Shown in pieces: positions 1 through 10,167 of a stretch of DNA of 64,000 nt. The stretch is from Lepidostoma basale (taxonomy: Eukaryota > Arthropoda > Insecta > Trichoptera > Lepidostomatidae). The translations under genes and the position numbers were made by a program. The notes beneath the pieces were generated by a model. It did no database searches. It saw only the letters and a program-made list of their open reading frames with translations, and had not been told where the DNA came from. The stretch is from positions 682,001 through 746,000 of the forward strand of contig JAHDVF020000840.1 of assembly GCA_022606425.2 (NCBI GenBank), written 5' to 3'. Each line of letters starts with the position of its first letter. The first letter of the stretch is position 1.

Positions 1-19
1 TTAAATCCAAGTAAAACCA

Positions 20-152
20 CTAACTAACTAACTAACTAACTAACCATCACGCCATCTCCCTGAAAGGGTAGGTAGAAAGAATGGACGCATCAGTAAAAGT
101 GTGACACACTTTTACTGATGCGGCACTCCATCCTTCTCTTTTCGCTCACCAC
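20..152 (-). mobile_element. Composite SINE-like element, 5'-truncated copy
   Basis: Starts on the plus strand with (CTAA)n followed by the LINE-B-type 3' terminus (complement of CGGCGTGATGG), then the element-specific segment GCGGCACTCCATCCTTCTCT. It stops before the GC-rich hairpin head seen in the longer copies at 16995-17459 and 42708-43158. Bases 87-121 form a perfect 17-bp palindrome around one base, which the other copies lack (see findings). Confidence 0.7.
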
Positions 153-239
153 TAACTATTATTGTGAAAATCCTCTACTTTCTTTACAATTCGTACATCG
201 TGTACGCAAACAAGTCGATTTCATTTAAATTAGTTCATA

Positions 240-823
240 TTTATTGTTTCTTGAACAACGATGTAAAACTCCATATTAAATTATTAATATGTTTGAAAAA
301 ACGATAATAATCAAGAAGTTTATTTATAATGTTTACGTATGACATGTTCCGCCCATCTAGGGCATTATCAAATGGGACATTTGATATTTGACATTTGATA
401 ATGCCTTAGGTACGTATCACGAATGAGGAAGTTCTTCAAGGAATCGAAGGAGGAAGGCACCTGCTCAGGACCTTGTCCGAAAGGCGTGCAAGATGGATCG
501 GCCATGTAATACGTCAAGAAGGTCTCTTGCATGCCATAATGGAGGGTATGATCGAGGGGACAAACTCTAGGGGACGCCCACGCCGAGAGTGCCTGGAGGA
601 CCTGTTGGTGGACGTACGCTGCTCATCATATGCAGATCTCAAAAGAGCCGCACAAGACAGGGAAAAATGGAAGAGAATAATGGAGGAAATTGCTGCAAAC
701 CAATCCCAGGATTGAAACCAGAGAAGAAGAAGAATGCCTTAGAAGGGTGAAACATGTCATACATAAACATTATAATAAAACTTCTTGAAAACTATCGTTT
801 TTTCATACATATTAATAAAATTG
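240..823. mobile_element. Foldback element MITE-1, split by a LINE-A insertion
   Basis: The left part (240-409) has the family tail (ATTGTTTCTTGAACAACGAT) and an arm containing GACATGTTCCGCCC. The right part (743-823) is the inverted arm containing GGGTGAAACATGTC. The two parts join when the LINE-A copy at 410-732 and one copy of its 10-bp target duplication AATGCCTTAG are removed. Other copies lie at 12571, 17463, 22085, 27587, 37600, 38040, 42165 and 49076. No coding capacity is seen. Confidence 0.8.
410..732 (+). mobile_element. LINE-A 3' fragment (C-terminal reverse transcriptase ORF)
   Basis: A 5'-truncated non-LTR retrotransposon. The frame at about 424-713 gives the C-terminal end of an endonuclease/reverse-transcriptase polyprotein, with the GRPRRE block typical of LINE tails (residues such as RARWIGHVIRQEGLL and DREKWKRIMEEIAANQ), ending in a stop at 713-715. 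The 3' end is GAAACCAGAGAAGAAGAAG, a short (GAA)n tail. It is flanked by AATGCCTTAG at 400-409 and 733-742. It has no catalytic domain and is a dead copy. The exact LINE clade cannot be fixed from this piece. Confidence 0.85.
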
Positions 824-1875
824 GTTCAATTATCTACTATTTCACAGGTAGTATTAATTAGGTTTATATCGTTCTATACTTTTTAAATATGTCTAAATAT
901 TATTGTATATATTATATAAACTCATGCGAGTGGAACAAACAACGTTTTGGTCCATAAAATGGTTCATGCATAAAATATATTTTAGAAAGCGTTATTTTTT
1001 TATTATTTATGGCCACTGTTCAAGCAAATGCATTATTTCATAAAATGAAAGTACGATATGTGGCAAACATTTAAATATATGATAATTAATATTGTAGTTA
1101 TTCCATGTATGAGCAGCGATGGATAAACTAATCTTCAAAACATCGTAGTTTTGACTCGAAGTAAGATAAATAGAACAGTGATAAGAACTGACACGGTGTC
1201 AACAGTAATATTAAAACATTTCAACCGGTTTTCTTCCACCCACACACACGCACACAGCCCACTACACAGTAGCCTGCTTAGAACAGGTGTTAACTCACGA
1301 CTTGACGTGACAAAAGCTCGTAAAAGACCAAACAACCTAGTCGAAAGTACAAACTAAAATCATAGCTCAAACGTAACAAAAAAACTTCCAATATTACCCT
1401 TTCGAAGCATTTGTAAAGTTTCGTTGTTATTTCCTTATCTTGAATATGGTGTCAAATTTTTATTCAAGAATTCGTCGATCTATTTAGATTGACTCTGATT
1501 GACTTTTTTTCCCTTTTTATGTAACTTTTTGACTCGTTTTCTTTTACGCTTCATCATTTCTTCTGTATAGGAGAGGTGTTAAAATGAATTATAGTCGAAA
1601 GTACAATAGATTGATAGATGTTTCCAAAAGGATGAAAATGTACGCTGAAATTCAAATTTATATTCTATTAGATCCATGAAAAAAACACATTTAAGTAGAT
1701 ACACGTGTGCTGCGTCGTATATAAACTATATATTTTTGTGGACGACAAGCCTATTTCTACTCCATTTATTCTACTTTCATCCTTCTTTTGCCAGTTCCAT
1801 GCTTCGCTTTCATACATAAGGGTCCAATTCCAAGTGAATAGAAATTCAAAATTAACATTGATAATATTTTATCTT
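823..1875. other. AT-rich unique-looking spacer
   Basis: About 1 kb without recognisable coding or repeat structure. The open frames around 1135-1357 are short, overlap on both strands and include a CA/CACA-rich stretch (1239-1256). Bases 1738-1830 (CATCCTTCTTTTGCCAGTTC) match the antisense of the LINE-B QKKDES region, so a small LINE-B scrap is present there. Confidence 0.45.
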
Positions 1876-1886
1876 GTATACCAGAG

Positions 1887-1964
1887 TATATCGGAGTCGA
1901 CCTCGCAGAAGGTCAATACATCTATAGACACAGGCCACAAGCCCTACATTAAGAAGAAGAAGAA
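1887..1964 (+). mobile_element. 78-bp LINE 3' tail with perfect TSD
   Basis: A very short insertion ending in (AAG)n at 1951-1964. It is flanked by an 11-bp duplication GTATACCAGAG at 1876-1886 and 1965-1975, the expected mark of target-primed reverse transcription with extreme 5' truncation. Family not assigned; the tail type resembles LINE-A and LINE-C. Confidence 0.7.
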
Positions 1965-1984
1965 GTATACCAGAGCTATCACGT

Positions 1985-2032
<48 letters not shown>

Positions 2033-2058
2033 CCCAATTGGGTTATATGGTTACATTT

Positions 2059-4017
2059 CTAGATCCTACCACTAATTATGTACTGCTTCAGACACTTCTT
2101 ATATTGAGTTGTAGTGAGATTCCTTGTGTCTTTAGGTAGTTCATTGTAAAGTTTCAGTCCATTGTTCAATATCCTTGATTGTCCTGTCTTAGTTCGTGCA
2201 ATCGGTAAGTGATATCTGTCACAATTCCTGGTCCAGTGTCTGTGTATGTCTGAATTTTTAGTTAATTTGTAGGTGCTGTCTGTTGGCTTTTCCATGGTCA
2301 CTCTGTGTACAATTTTTAAGGTCTCATATTTGGTCAGGTCTGATATGTCCATTTGTTTAGTTTGTCTGTAAACTTGTATGGTTGGGGTATGGTAGTCAAT
2401 GTTATATGCTAGTTTTATTATTTTATTTTGTTGTCTTTGGAGTCTGGAGATGTCCTTTTGGTTTCCTGTCCCCCAGAAGGGAATCATATATGTCAGTCGG
2501 CTTTTTACATACGCTTCGTACATCATAACTTTTTCCCTTCTTGGTATGTAATTCTGTATTTTGTAGAAGAGGGAGTATAGCGATGCTAACTTGTCTGTTA
2601 GGTTGTCTATGTGTTTTGTCCATTTTAGTTGTCTGTCCATTGTTAGTCCTAGGTACTTTACATAGTCGAGTTCGGTTATTGCGTCATTTTTTATTTTTAT
2701 ACACATGTTATGGTTTTTCTTGCTTGTTTCAAAGTGTATAATGTTACACTTTTTTACATTTAAGGTCAGGTAGTTGTTGGTTGTCCAGTTGGTTAGTGTC
2801 TCTATATCTATGTTCATTTGTTTACAGGTCTCATTGTCGTTGTCGTTTTTGTAAAATATAGCAAGGTCGTCTGCGTACATAATTATTTTTCCTGTCATTT
2901 TGTATCTTGTTATGTCGTTAATGTAAAGTATGTAAAGTAGTGGTCCCAGGATGGACCCTTGTGGCACACCAAATTCTGTCATTGTTTCGTTGCTGGTCAT
3001 TCCTGACACAACTGTGTATTGTTTTCTTTGGGTGAGGTAGCATTTGAACGTGTTGTACGCCTTGCCCCTCACCCCTGCGGATGTCAGTTTGTCAAGTAGT
3101 GTGTCCAGATGTACGGTATCAAAAGCTTTTTTGAAGTCCAGTATTAGTCCTGTTATGCATTCGCCCGCATCCAGTGCTGACTGAATGTAGTTACATATGT
3201 TGGTGATAGCTGTTGCTGTTCCCTTCTGTTCTTGGAATCCATATTGCTCTTCAGCTATGTAGTTGAATGCTTTGAGGTGCTGGTACAGTCTTTTGTGTAG
3301 TATTCTTTCAGTTAACTTTGCAAATACTGTCAGATTTGCGATCGGTCGGTAGTTTGATGGTTGGTTTTTTTCACCGTCTTTGTACACAGGTGTGATTCTT
3401 GCAGTTTTCAGCTCTTCTGGGAAAGTTCCCTCTTTCATATTTTTGTTAATAATTTTTGTTATCGTGGGCAATATAAGTTCAGATATGGATTTGACTGTTG
3501 CTATCTTTATTCCGTCGTATCCTGGAGCTGTGTTATTTTTCATCTGGTTTATTATTTGTCTGATTTCTTCTTCTGTCGTAGGTCTCAGGAAAAGCTCCCC
3601 GTCCACTTCGGGTGGTCTGAACCGTGCTGGTTCGGAGATTACAATTTCGCTAGCCAGTTTTACTCCGATTCTTGTATAGTAATGATTTATAATTTCGGCT
3701 ATTTCAGCTGCGTCCGTTGTCTCGGATCCGTCATCCTTTTTAAGTTTAGATACATTGGGCTTTGGTGTACAGTTCTCTGACGTTATGTTTTTGATCTCCT
3801 TCCATATTTTGTGACTGTTTCCATTTGCTTCATTTATACGCGGTGCGTAGTGGTCCTTTTTTGCTTTCTTAATACTTTTTCTTATGTTAGCTTGGCTATG
3901 GATATTGGATGCATATTTTATTTGAGGATCATAAAATAAATACTGCACCAGAGAAAAATTATGTATTTTAAGCAGTTCTACACGAATATGAGGAGGAACT
4001 GCAGGAGGCCTTAGCAA
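2059..4017 (-). CDS. Reverse transcriptase of CR1/Jockey-group LINE (partial)
   Basis: RNA-directed DNA polymerase that would copy the element's RNA at a nicked target. The frame is open for over 640 codons. Visible in order: the fingers block APGYDGI (about residue 183 of the open frame), NYRPIANL (241), palm motif A DFKKAFD (313-319, catalytic Asp), motif B GVPQGSILGP (369-378), motif C YADD (400-403, catalytic Asp pair) and YLGLTMD (474). The C-terminal tail has KLYNELPKDTRN, usual for CR1/Jockey-like ORF2. The apparent Met at 4074 is an artefact: it lies in the antisense of the inserted LINE-A copy. True element coding begins at or before 3991 and is severed from the missing endonuclease. 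No frameshift is seen in the RT core, but the protein cannot be expressed intact from this locus. Confidence 0.8.
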   Translation of the reverse strand: MLRPPAVPPHIRVELLKIHNFSLVQYLFYDPQIKYASNIHSQANIRKSIKKAKKDHYAPRINEANGNSHKIWKEIKNITSENCTPKPNVSKLKKDDGSETTDAAEIAEIINHYYTRIGVKLASEIVISEPARFRPPEVDGELFLRPTTEEEIRQIINQMKNNTAPGYDGIKIATVKSISELILPTITKIINKNMKEGTFPEELKTARITPVYKDGEKNQPSNYRPIANLTVFAKLTERILHKRLYQHLKAFNYIAEEQYGFQEQKGTATAITNICNYIQSALDAGECITGLILDFKKAFDTVHLDTLLDKLTSAGVRGKAYNTFKCYLTQRKQYTVVSGMTSNETMTEFGVPQGSILGPLLYILYINDITRYKMTGKIIMYADDLAIFYKNDNDNETCKQMNIDIETLTNWTTNNYLTLNVKKCNIIHFETSKKNHNMCIKIKNDAITELDYVKYLGLTMDRQLKWTKHIDNLTDKLASLYSLFYKIQNYIPRREKVMMYEAYVKSRLTYMIPFWGTGNQKDISRLQRQQNKIIKLAYNIDYHTPTIQVYRQTKQMDISDLTKYETLKIVHRVTMEKPTDSTYKLTKNSDIHRHWTRNCDRYHLPIARTKTGQSRILNNGLKLYNELPKDTRNLTTTQYKKCLKQYIISGRI

Positions 4018-4745
4018 CTTTGCAAGGCATTCTTCAAGATAGCTACAACATGAAGATAAATAAAAGCAAAACAAAGCTGCTGACTATAGGTCGAACGCAA
4101 CATCAGATGAAAGTAGTGATGTCAGGAGTTCCACTAAAGAACACCAAGGAGTTTGTCTACCTCGGGAGCAAAATAACATGGGACGGTCGGTCTAAGAGCG
4201 AGGTCAACAGCCGTATACATCAGGCTAGGCTTGCATTTAATAAAAGGTCGAAAATAATATAATCAAATAATATAGACCTAAAACTGAGAATACTCCTCAT
4301 CAAGACCTATGTATGGAGTGTCTTGATGTACGGCTGCGAGACATGGTGCCTATCCGAAAGAGATAAGCGGAGACTAGAGGCTTTTGAGATGTGGTCCTAT
4401 AGAAGACTATTAGGAATTTCCTGGAGAGACCACATCACGAATGAGGAAGTTCTTCATGGAATCGAAGGAAGAAGGCACCTGCTCAGGACCTTATCCGAAA
4501 GGCGTGCAAGATGAATCGGCCATGTAATACGTCAAGAAGGTCTCTTGCATGCCATAATGGAGGGTATGACTGAGGGGATAAACTCTAGGGGACACCCACG
4601 CCGAGAGTACCTAGAGGACCCGTTGGTGGACGTGCGCTGCTCATCATATGCAGATTTCAAAAGAGCCGCACAAGACAGGGAAGAAAAAGAGAAGAATAGA
4701 AGAAATTGGTGCAAAGCAATCCCAGGATTGAAACTTTCTAACTAA
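3992..4745 (+). mobile_element. LINE-A copy inserted in the CR1-like LINE
   Basis: A 5'-truncated copy coding for the C-terminal part of ORF2. It reads EELQEALATLQGILQDS at about 3991-4041, then GVPLKNTKEFVYLGSKITW, the ETWCLSERDKRRLEAFEMW block, WRDHITNEEVLHGIEG and the GH/RRE tail. Stops at about 4259 and 4512 show it is dead. It is flanked by the 14-bp duplication CTACACGAATATGA at 3978-3991 and 4746-4759. It splits the minus-strand RT element, so it is younger than that element. Confidence 0.85.
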
Positions 4746-5134
4746 CTACACGAATATGAAATAATGTGTCTAATGCATACCAAGTCTAAAACGAAGAATT
4801 TACTAAAATATGTTCCCTCGTTCAAAGTACTGTTGGTAATTTAAAGTTAATTAATTAGGAAATTAAATTGTTTGAAAGAAAAACTAATTAAAACAGACAA
4901 GGAGGACTATCACGCGAAGCAGCTTGTAAGTACAGAAGGCAGTGGCAAAGTTAATCGATAGCGACCTTTTTTTAAATACGTTCTATGTTTGAACGAAAAA
5001 ATATTCAAATGAATATTAATGGAGTTGCTGAGCATACAACTGAAGACACGCGGTGTTTCTAAATTATTCCTACCTACCGATAAGTTATTATTTGATATCA
5101 TAACATCAAACAATTTTTTGAAATACGTATTTTT

Positions 5135-5428
5135 GTAAGCATTAATTGTATCTCAATAGAGACGAAGACGTAATTTTTTTTTTTTTTGGAAACAGAATAT
5201 GGTAGTCGAGGCGTTTACAGGACCTTCTTACGACCACCACGTCTGACAAATTTTTGGAACTTGTATATATGTTACTATATAATATAACTTCACATTTTTT
5301 AGGTCAATCTACACTAGCGCCATCTATTAAGATTATTTGTAAGCATTAAGCAATTAATTAATCCTTTAAAAAATGATTAACCCGCAATGGGTAAAAATCC
5401 AGTGTTTGTCTACAAGTATTTGTATACA
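5135..5428. mobile_element. MITE-2 (long inverted-repeat foldback)
   Basis: The left arm carries TTGTATCTCAATAGAGACGA. The right arm ends in the inverted start of the family (AACCCGCAATGGGTAAAAAT, then CTACAAGTATTTGTATAC). The inner sequence TGGAACTTGTATATATGTTA is shared with the copy at 17876. No ORF is seen. Other copies: 17873, 23653, 32766, 34000, 34820, 44750. Confidence 0.75.
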
Positions 5429-5587
5429 TTCAAAAAAACAAAACGTATTTTTGTGTAATTCGTAAGTAATACGAATGTTTTTTTTACTTGAAACAGCGGC
5501 TTTAACCTCTATAGTACGACTGACTATATTAGCAGTTATAAAAATTGGTTTCGAACTGCGGCAGACAACATTTGCAGCTCATATTTA

Positions 5588-6240
5588 AACTAACTAACTG
5601 ACTAACTAACCGTCACGCCGTTTCCCCAGAGGGGTGGGGAGGATAGATCGCCACATTGACATAGCTCTCGCGCCCCTTCTACATTCACACATCGTGACAT
5701 GCACGCTCGTCCATTGTTCCTACTTCGAACATGGCCACCTTTCAATAATTAATAAATTTGGTCATGCCATGTCTTGCCTGCTCAGGACCTTGTCCGAAAG
5801 GCGTGCAAGATGGATCGGCCATGTAATACGTCAAGAAGGTCTCTTGTATGCCATAATGGAGGGTATGATCGAGGGGACAAACTCTAGGGGACGCCCACGC
5901 CGAGAGTACCTGGAGGACCTGTTGGTGGACGTGCGCTGCTCATCATATGCAGATCTCAAAAGAGCCGCACAAGACAGGGAAAAATGGAGGAGAATAATGG
6001 AGGAAATTGCTGCAAACCAATCCCAGGATTGAAACCAGAGAAGAAGATGTCTTATTTAGCCTACCTCGACTTCTTTTTCCATTCACACTACGTGTATATA
6101 TATTTTTAATCATTCTTCCTTAATTAATTCGTTCCATATGTCAAACCATCTTAGTGACCCTTTTTTGGTTTTATTTATCACGCATTCATCCGCTTTACAT
6201 TCCTTTTTTACTTCATCATTAGATATTCTATTATATGTAT
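5588..6240 (-). mobile_element. LINE-B tail split by a LINE-A insertion
   Basis: The plus strand begins (CTAA)n CCGTCACGCCGTTTCCCC, the complement of the LINE-B 3' end. The antisense coding of the LINE-B C terminus continues to 5775 and resumes at 6054-6240, read through on either side of the LINE-A fragment at 5776-6046. Strongly decayed. Confidence 0.75.
5776..6046 (+). mobile_element. LINE-A 3' fragment inserted in LINE-B
   Basis: Carries the LINE-A C-terminal coding (LLRTLSERRARWIGHVI to NQSQD stop at 6030-6032) and the tail CCAGAGAAGA. It is flanked by the 7-bp direct repeat ATGTCTT at 5769-5775 and 6047-6053, and interrupts a minus-strand LINE-B copy. The open frame that appears to begin at 5634 is a chimera of antisense LINE-B and LINE-A. 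Confidence 0.8.
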
Positions 6241-6408
6241 CTTATAAAACATTTTAACTTCAGTTTCTTACTATAAAATGGTATATAATATCATGATGAA
6301 CTGAAAGTGTCTATATGAGCTTCAAATGTAGTCGGGGGCAGTTCGAAACCATTTTTTTTGCTGCAAATGAAGTATTAAACACCACCAATAATAAATTATA
6401 TAATAGTA

Positions 6409-6956
6409 TAATGTGAATGCTGCACTTAAAGTTGCCACCACAAACAAAAATATACCGTAAAATCCTAATATGTGCACAATTGTGTTCTTGTACCGACCCT
6501 ATGTATGAAAATGAAGCATGGAACCGGCAAAAGAAATATGAAAGCAAAATAAATGCAGCAGAAAAAAGATCTCTTAGACGAATGCGTATATATGATAGAA
6601 TGTCGAATGAAAATAAAATAAGTGAATGTAGTGCGAATGAAAGTGTTATGAACAAAATAGATAAAGGTTTCTTAAGATGGTTTGTCAACATGATAAGAAT
6701 TAATTAAGAAAATATACGTTAACTATGAAAACGGTACTAGAAATAGAGGAAGAGCAACCAAAACTCAAAACTCAAATATTAAAATAAAAATCAAATATTA
6801 TAACCCATCCGTGAAGAGTAGGAGATATCAACGTGCGTGCATGACACGATGTATGAATTTTGAAGAAGCGAAAGAAGTATGTCAAGAAAGAACAGTGTGG
6901 AAGTCCCTTCTTAGTACTTATCCCTTCGAGCAGACGTCATGATGGTTAATTAGAAA
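6409..6956 (+). mobile_element. LINE-B copy, decayed
   Basis: The ORF2 C terminus is recognisable (EAWNRQKKYESKINAAEKRS, then SLRRMRIYDRMSNENKIS), but stops appear around 6706 and the RPRKTWHDQ block is degraded. Ends at the LINE-B terminus near 6945 (TCATGATGGTTAATTAG). Confidence 0.75.
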
Positions 6957-7003
6957 TAATTTAATTGTAATTGTAAGCTAAAATTATAATAAAAATAATT
7001 ATA

Positions 7004-7535
7004 AGCTAAAAAAAGCTAGAATGGCAGTGCACAATGGTGTTCTTCTTCCGACCCTTATGTATGGAAACGAAGCAAGGAACTGGCAAAAGAAGGATGAAAG
7101 TAGAATAAATGCAGTTGAAATGAGATCTCTTAGAAGAATGTGTGGATACTCTGTGTATGATAGAGTGCCGAATGAAAATATAAGAAGTGAATGCGGTGCG
7201 AATGATAGTGTCATGAACAAAATAATGAAAGGATCATTAAGATGGTTTGGACATATTGAAAGAATGAATGAAGAAAGAATGGTAAAAATTATATGTTAAT
7301 GATGTAAATGGAAACAGAAATAGAGGAAGACCGAGGAAAACGTGGCACGATCAAATAAATCAAATATTGAATGTCGGCCATGTGAGGAGTCAGAGAAATC
7401 GACGCGCGTGCATGACACGATGTATGAATGTTGAGGAAGCGAGAGAAATATGTCAGGAAAGAAAAGTGTGGCAGTCCATTCTTTCTGCCTACCCTTTCGG
7501 GGAGACGGCGTGATGGTTAGTTAGTTTAGTTATTT
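7004..7535 (+). mobile_element. LINE-B copy
   Basis: Starts AAAGCTAGAATGGCAGTGCA and codes for AVHNGVLLPTLMYGNEA, SRINAVEMRSLRRMCGYSVY and SLRWFGHIERMNEERMVKI. A frameshift near 7285 moves the rest (RPRKTWHDQINQILNVG) into another frame. The 3' end is GGAGACGGCGTGATGGTTAG followed by a short TTAG run. Confidence 0.85.
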
Positions 7536-7540
7536 ATATA

Positions 7541-8887
7541 ATTGTTCATAGTTTATTGTATTTTTATACAAAAAGTTTCGCTGCATTCGAGATCAAATGG
7601 TGTTGATTTGACTCCCGAATGATACAAGATTACTCACTAATTTTTAAGAGAAATCTTGTAAATACTAGAGAGACATTAAGGTAATTGGTCTATTGTAGTG
7701 AGAAAATGAAGATGAACGTAAAGAAAAAAATCTCGATCAACGTCTATAGAAGAGCCATCTCTGAATGCCCTTCGCATTGACTTCAACTTTCACACTCGAC
7801 AAGAGTCGTTTGAATTCTTCCACTCAGAGTGAATGCCTCATAAAAACCTCGCCATAACATAAATATGTTCGGAATGTCTGAATAAAGCCTTTGTGCCGAG
7901 TTTAGTGTATAAAATATGGAATAGTGTGAGTTCGGGTAACTTCGTGATAATTTATTTTGAGAGTAGTAAAAACAATTTCTATACCGGCCATCGCGTGTTG
8001 TATAAATTTAAAAAAATAATTATGGTTATGAGTTATATTAAATCTTAATGATAAAATAAAGCAGTTCTTAAAAGTATTTTTCTCAAATATATATTTTGGT
8101 ATTAAAATTTTAATATTATTCGATTTGGAGAGCATATATAAACACCAATAGTACCACATATTTATAAAATAGCTGCATTAAAAATTATGAATTCGTTCGT
8201 CAGTAATTGTTGTCCGTATTAAATATTTTTATCACAATTACTTTTAAATCATTTTGATTTTAAAATATCAATCAATCAAAAATGTTCCCCGGCCTCCTCC
8301 ATAATTCTGAAATTATCTAATGAAAATCCATTTTATCTATCATCTTATACGATTTTTTTAATATTAATGATTGATAATTATTCAGCAATATTGCAAATTA
8401 CAAGGGCGCATACATGAAAATATCTATATCAAATAGTTTTTAATATTATAGAAAAACTTTTACATAAACAAGCATTCACAGAGTTCACCGCTATCACGGA
8501 ATAAGCGCAAAATACCCTGTTTCCAGTGCGTTCCGTGAAGGCTATATTTATTTTCTGCCTCAAATTAAATGCTTTGTGTTTTCGAAAAGTCTTTCCGCCG
8601 TTTGCTTTTGTTTAGTCTTCTCGACAATTGAAAATATTAAAAGCCTGACTCGGAAATGTGAGGCCACATAACAATATTATTCGCTCGCCTTTGTGCTCTC
8701 ACGTTAGTCGGGTTAGTTACAACCGTAACACATAAATTCATCAATATTATTATATTTTGACTTTAGTGGTTTGACTTATTGTTGCTTTCGCCTTTATTAT
8801 TATAATATTTTTAAGTTCTTTCAAAACAGAAGCGCTTATTGCGTTACGGCATTAAAAATATAATGACTTATTGAATTGAGTATTTGT
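7541..8887. other. Unique-looking AT-rich spacer
   Basis: About 1.3 kb with no repeat family found elsewhere in the window. A slightly GC-richer part at 8460-8720 contains no long frame. Could be intron or intergenic DNA; nothing codes convincingly. Confidence 0.45.
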
Positions 8888-8898
8888 AATGAATTGAC

Positions 8899-9577
8899 CA
8901 CATCGTACTCGTGAGCAACACTCCAAAGAAACTAGCTGAAATGCTGAAAGAACTAAACGATGAATCCAAATCTGTAGGTTTGAATATGAACCTGGCAAAG
9001 ACCAAGGTGATGGGCATGGAAAGGCTTGAAATCAACATGGACCACAACAGAATTGAGAATGTCCAATAATACTCGTATACATACATACCTGGGACACAAT
9101 ATTCGATTGGGCCGAGATAACCAAGCCGCAGAGCTAAAATAAAGAATTGGACTAAGCTGGGCAGCTTTCGGAAAGATGAGTTACATCCTTAAATACCGGA
9201 AAATACCGATCAACCTGAAACGAAAAGTCTATGAAGCCTGCGTTCTGCCAGTTGGTACTTATGGTCTTGAAACTGTTACATTGTCCAAACAAAGTGCCGA
9301 GAAACTACGAGTGACCTAAGTAGCCATGGAAAAAGCCATGTTAGGAATAAGCCTAAGAGACAGAGTCAGAAACGATACGGTGAGAGAAAAAACTAAGGTC
9401 ACTGACATCATCCACCGGGGTGCAGGGCGACCGCAACTACGGTGGAATGATGATCTGAACAGACACGTCGGAATAACCTGGATACAGTCTGCACAGGATA
9501 GAGTGACATGGAAGCGAATGGAGAAGGCCTTTGTCCAGGAGTGGACGGGAATAGGCCGAGGAGGAAGAAGAAGAATG
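8899..9577 (+). mobile_element. LINE-C copy, 5'-truncated
   Basis: Codes in broken frames for the ORF2 C terminus: TLVSNTPKKLAEMLKELND-like start, LEINMDHNRIEN, then AMLGISLRDRVRNDTVREK, and the GRPQLRWNDDLNRHVGITW block with DRVTWKRMEKAFVQEWTGI. The tail is GAGGAAGAAGAAG. Flanked by the 11-bp duplication AATGAATTGAC at 8888-8898 and 9578-9588. A related minus-strand copy lies at 23002-23565. Confidence 0.85.
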
Positions 9578-9615
9578 AATGAATTGACATTAATTAATAT
9601 AAACTGCCTTACTGA

Positions 9616-9680
9616 ATTCAAATAAACTGACAACTGATGATACCAACATTGGTTGCTAAACAACTTTCGCAACAATTACA
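9616..9680 (+). repeat. Decayed hammerhead-like hairpin
   Basis: CTGATGA at 9634-9640, an extra T, a short hairpin (ACCAA with TTGGT), then TAAAC instead of GAAAC and a GCAACAATTA flank resembling the intact copy at 42062-42126. Probably an inactive relative. Confidence 0.5.
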
Positions 9681-9857
9681 TAAAAATGAAATAATTAAAT
9701 AGTGAGATAATAACAGTAATTCAAATTAAATCGTTTATAGTGTGAAACTATTGATACATAAAACTAGAATAAGACTAAGGCTGTGAGACTTGGTCTCTAA
9801 TTCCGGAGAATAGGGCAGGCTGCCGTTTTTGAGAGGAAGATTCTGAACCTAAAAATT

Positions 9858-9905
9858 CTAACCTAACCTAACCTATCCCTTTGGAGAGACGGCTTGATGT
9901 TTACG
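9858..9905. repeat. Three CCTAA repeats next to a LINE-B end scrap
   Basis: CTAACCTAACCTAACCTA (9858-9875) equals insect telomere repeat TTAGG on the other strand. It adjoins CCCTTTGGAGAGACGGCTTG, a LINE-B 3' end without its usual TTAG run. The array is too short to call a telomeric relic with confidence. Confidence 0.4.
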
Positions 9906-10167
9906 TAGTTAGTTTTAGCGATTCATGCTATTTCCATGTCCCCTTGAGATGTTATTTGGCATCATTCCTTAGCCTTTCTTTATTGGCATAATCTAGATGT
10001 ATACAATCTCTAGAAAATGTTGACTGTCTTTCTCCGTCTTAAATGACCGAAGAAAATTCTAATTTATCACAAAAGTAAAATATGTTTTGAAATATTGGCA
10101 ATTAGGGTAAGATAAAATCTTATCGATTGTAAATATTTAAATTACAAATATAGTAAATTAATATCGA

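Larger units (their letters stand above)
1984..4906 (-). mobile_element. CR1/Jockey-group LINE with near-complete RT ORF, 5'-truncated
   Basis: The poly(A) tail is the T run at 1987-2027, about 30 bp beyond the ORF stop. The body runs to about 4906 but is interrupted by the LINE-A copy at 3992-4745. A candidate 8-bp target duplication CTATCACG sits at 1976-1983 and 4907-4914. The 5' endonuclease region is missing. Long open coding suggests this is one of the youngest insertions in the window. Confidence 0.75.

Noticed and set aside
1239..1256. CA repeat as a regulatory site
   Set aside because: A short dinucleotide-like run with no supporting context.
1705..2139. 144-codon plus-strand frame with poly-Phe
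   Set aside because: Runs through the poly(T) complement of the CR1-like LINE tail; it is an artefact.
4017..4074. Start codon of the 671-codon minus-strand RT frame
   Set aside because: The first ~28 codons are antisense of the inserted LINE-A copy and its junction, not part of the RT protein.
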